A stretch of DNA of 6,807 nucleotides from Lentisphaerota bacterium. GTDB lineage: Bacteria > Verrucomicrobiota > Lentisphaeria > Oligosphaerales > Oligosphaeraceae. The notes below the pieces were generated by a model. That model was not told the DNA's origin, searched no databases, and saw only the letters and a program-made list of their open reading frames with translations. This document shows positions 5,972 through 6,807 of the stretch, one piece after another. Positions within the stretch are counted from its first letter, which is position 1. Each line of letters begins with the position of its first letter. The stretch spans positions 1-6,807 of the forward strand of contig JAAZIY010000107.1 in NCBI GenBank assembly GCA_012800625.1, read 5' to 3'. The position numbers were made by a program, and so were the translations under genes.

Positions 5972-6807
5972 ATGATTTGCATTGACTCAATACATGATTT
6001 TCACTTTGAACATGTCCCTATAGACCCTTTTTGGAACACAAGTGTTCAACGTGAGCAGAAAATGCACAGAATTCATGCATATCCGGCAAAATTCCCTGCA
6101 TTCATTACAAGCAAAGCCCTGGCTTTCTGGAAGAGGGACAACGCAAGCCCTCCTGCGCGTATTGCAGATATATTCTGTGGCTGCGGGACTACTGCCTTCG
6201 AGGCCAAGCGTAGCTCGATTGATTTCTGGGGTTGCGACATAAACCCTGTCGCGACCCTCATTGCCAAAGTCAAGAGCGGCAAGTATCAATCAGAAACGCT
6301 TCGGAGTTATTATGACAAGATTTTGAGCAAATACACGGAGTCCTGCCCCGTAGATTGTTTTGAATCTGCTCCCGAACGTTTGCAATATTGGTATTTCAAA
6401 GAGCAGTACAATGAACTGGCTCATTTAAAAAATGCCATTTTTTCTGTAACGCCAGAAAACAATGCCTACGGACTGTTTTTTCTCTGTGCCTTCTCAAACA
6501 TTTTGAAACCAACATCTCGCTGGCTGACAAAATCCATCAAGCCTCAAGTCGATCCTCACAAAAGAATTTCCAAGGTCATTGACGCCTTTGGAGAGCAATT
6601 TAAAATGATGTATGGCGCAAATCAGGAAACGGGAAGCCTGAGCGACGCTGATTCGAACATTGTGACGGGAAATTTTTTAAGTGATTCTTTGGATATCCCC
6701 CCGGTTGATATGATCATAACCAGTCCGCCCTATGTAACCTCATACGAATATGCCGATCTACATCAACTTTCGTCTTTATGGTTGGAATATGTCGATGATT
6801 ACAGGGA
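5972..6807 (+). CDS. Site-specific DNA methyltransferase (N4-cytosine or N6-adenine), 3'-truncated by window edge
   Basis: An uninterrupted frame of 278 codons runs off the window; an in-frame stop at 5951 and a good Shine-Dalgarno fix the ATG. Motifs in order: HAYPAKFP (35-42), found at the N-terminus of many amino-methyltransferases; motif I DIFCGCGTT (66-74), the AdoMet-binding FxGxG loop; GCDINP (87-92), the acidic residue expected to hold the AdoMet ribose; then about 155 residues with no recognised motif, possibly target recognition; and the catalytic motif IV TSPPY (250-254). TSPPY indicates exocyclic amino methylation, more often N4-cytosine, but specificity cannot be read from this. 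The motif I - insert - motif IV order is alpha-like. The gene is visibly poorer in G+C than mutS2 and the SNF2 gene (25 of 60 bases in 6301-6360), consistent with horizontal acquisition as part of a restriction-modification or other defence locus. No endonuclease is visible; it may lie downstream. Confidence 0.93.
   Translation, partial: MICIDSIHDFHFEHVPIDPFWNTSVQREQKMHRIHAYPAKFPAFITSKALAFWKRDNASPPARIADIFCGCGTTAFEAKRSSIDFWGCDINPVATLIAKVKSGKYQSETLRSYYDKILSKYTESCPVDCFESAPERLQYWYFKEQYNELAHLKNAIFSVTPENNAYGLFFLCAFSNILKPTSRWLTKSIKPQVDPHKRISKVIDAFGEQFKMMYGANQETGSLSDADSNIVTGNFLSDSLDIPPVDMIITSPPYVTSYEYADLHQLSSLWLEYVDDYR

Noticed and set aside
6062..6064. In-frame ATG 6062 as the methylase start
   Set aside because: ATG 5972 has a better Shine-Dalgarno, and the 30 extra residues are protein-like and lead directly into the conserved N-terminal motif.
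6042..6242. 66-codon + strand frame within the methylase 5' end
   Set aside because: It is out of frame with the conserved YPAKFP, FCGCGTT and GCDINP motifs.
5987..6289. Minus-strand frame opposite the methylase start
   Set aside because: A shadow of the methyltransferase frame, which has clear catalytic motifs on the plus strand.

Overview
The window is bacterial chromosomal DNA. It has a compact, G+C-rich housekeeping part (about 1-5203) followed by a repeat-laden, partly degraded accessory junction (5204-5971) and the start of a less G+C-rich modification-methylase gene (5972 to the end). Nothing visible fixes the species. The two large proteins are Leu/Gln/Ala-rich, and no ribosomal or taxon-diagnostic gene is present. 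Short intergenic repeats and the absence of a Shine-Dalgarno before the SNF2 gene suggest an uncultured, metagenome-type lineage rather than a well-known model phylum, but this is a weak inference.

Layout: (1) bases 2-1909, + strand, the C-terminal ~635 residues of MutS2 (ATPase, coiled coil, SH3-like segment, Smr domain), with the N-terminus cut by the window edge. (2) A 90-bp spacer (1910-1999) with a small palindrome and a C-rich hexamer microsatellite, which on the minus strand forms a textbook G-quadruplex motif ending 11 bases before the next start codon. (3) Bases 2000-5203, + strand, a complete 1067-residue SNF2-family ATPase with an N-terminal SWIM zinc finger. (4) A 768-bp region without an intact gene. 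It holds three clusters of a degenerate 10-bp repeat (consensus ACACNAAGNC; the middle cluster is inverted). Between clusters two and three lies the 3' end of an AbiEi-type antitoxin gene, overlapping by ATGA the first codons of a second gene, so this is the junction of a dead two-gene operon. (5) Bases 5972-6807, + strand, the first 278 codons of a site-specific DNA methyltransferase, with YPAKFP, FCGCGTT (motif I) and TSPPY (motif IV). This gene has a good Shine-Dalgarno and a plausible promoter about 130 bp upstream. It runs off the window.

Functionally, the left half encodes two DNA-transaction ATPases in the same direction. They may be co-transcribed, although no terminator or promoter separates them convincingly. 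The right half looks like the edge of a defence/accessory island: a wrecked toxin-antitoxin module, repeats, and an apparently acquired restriction-modification component whose partner, if any, lies beyond the window. I see no clearly new biological system. The best leads are the decamer-repeat family bounding the operon remnant and the G-quadruplex leader of the SNF2 gene.
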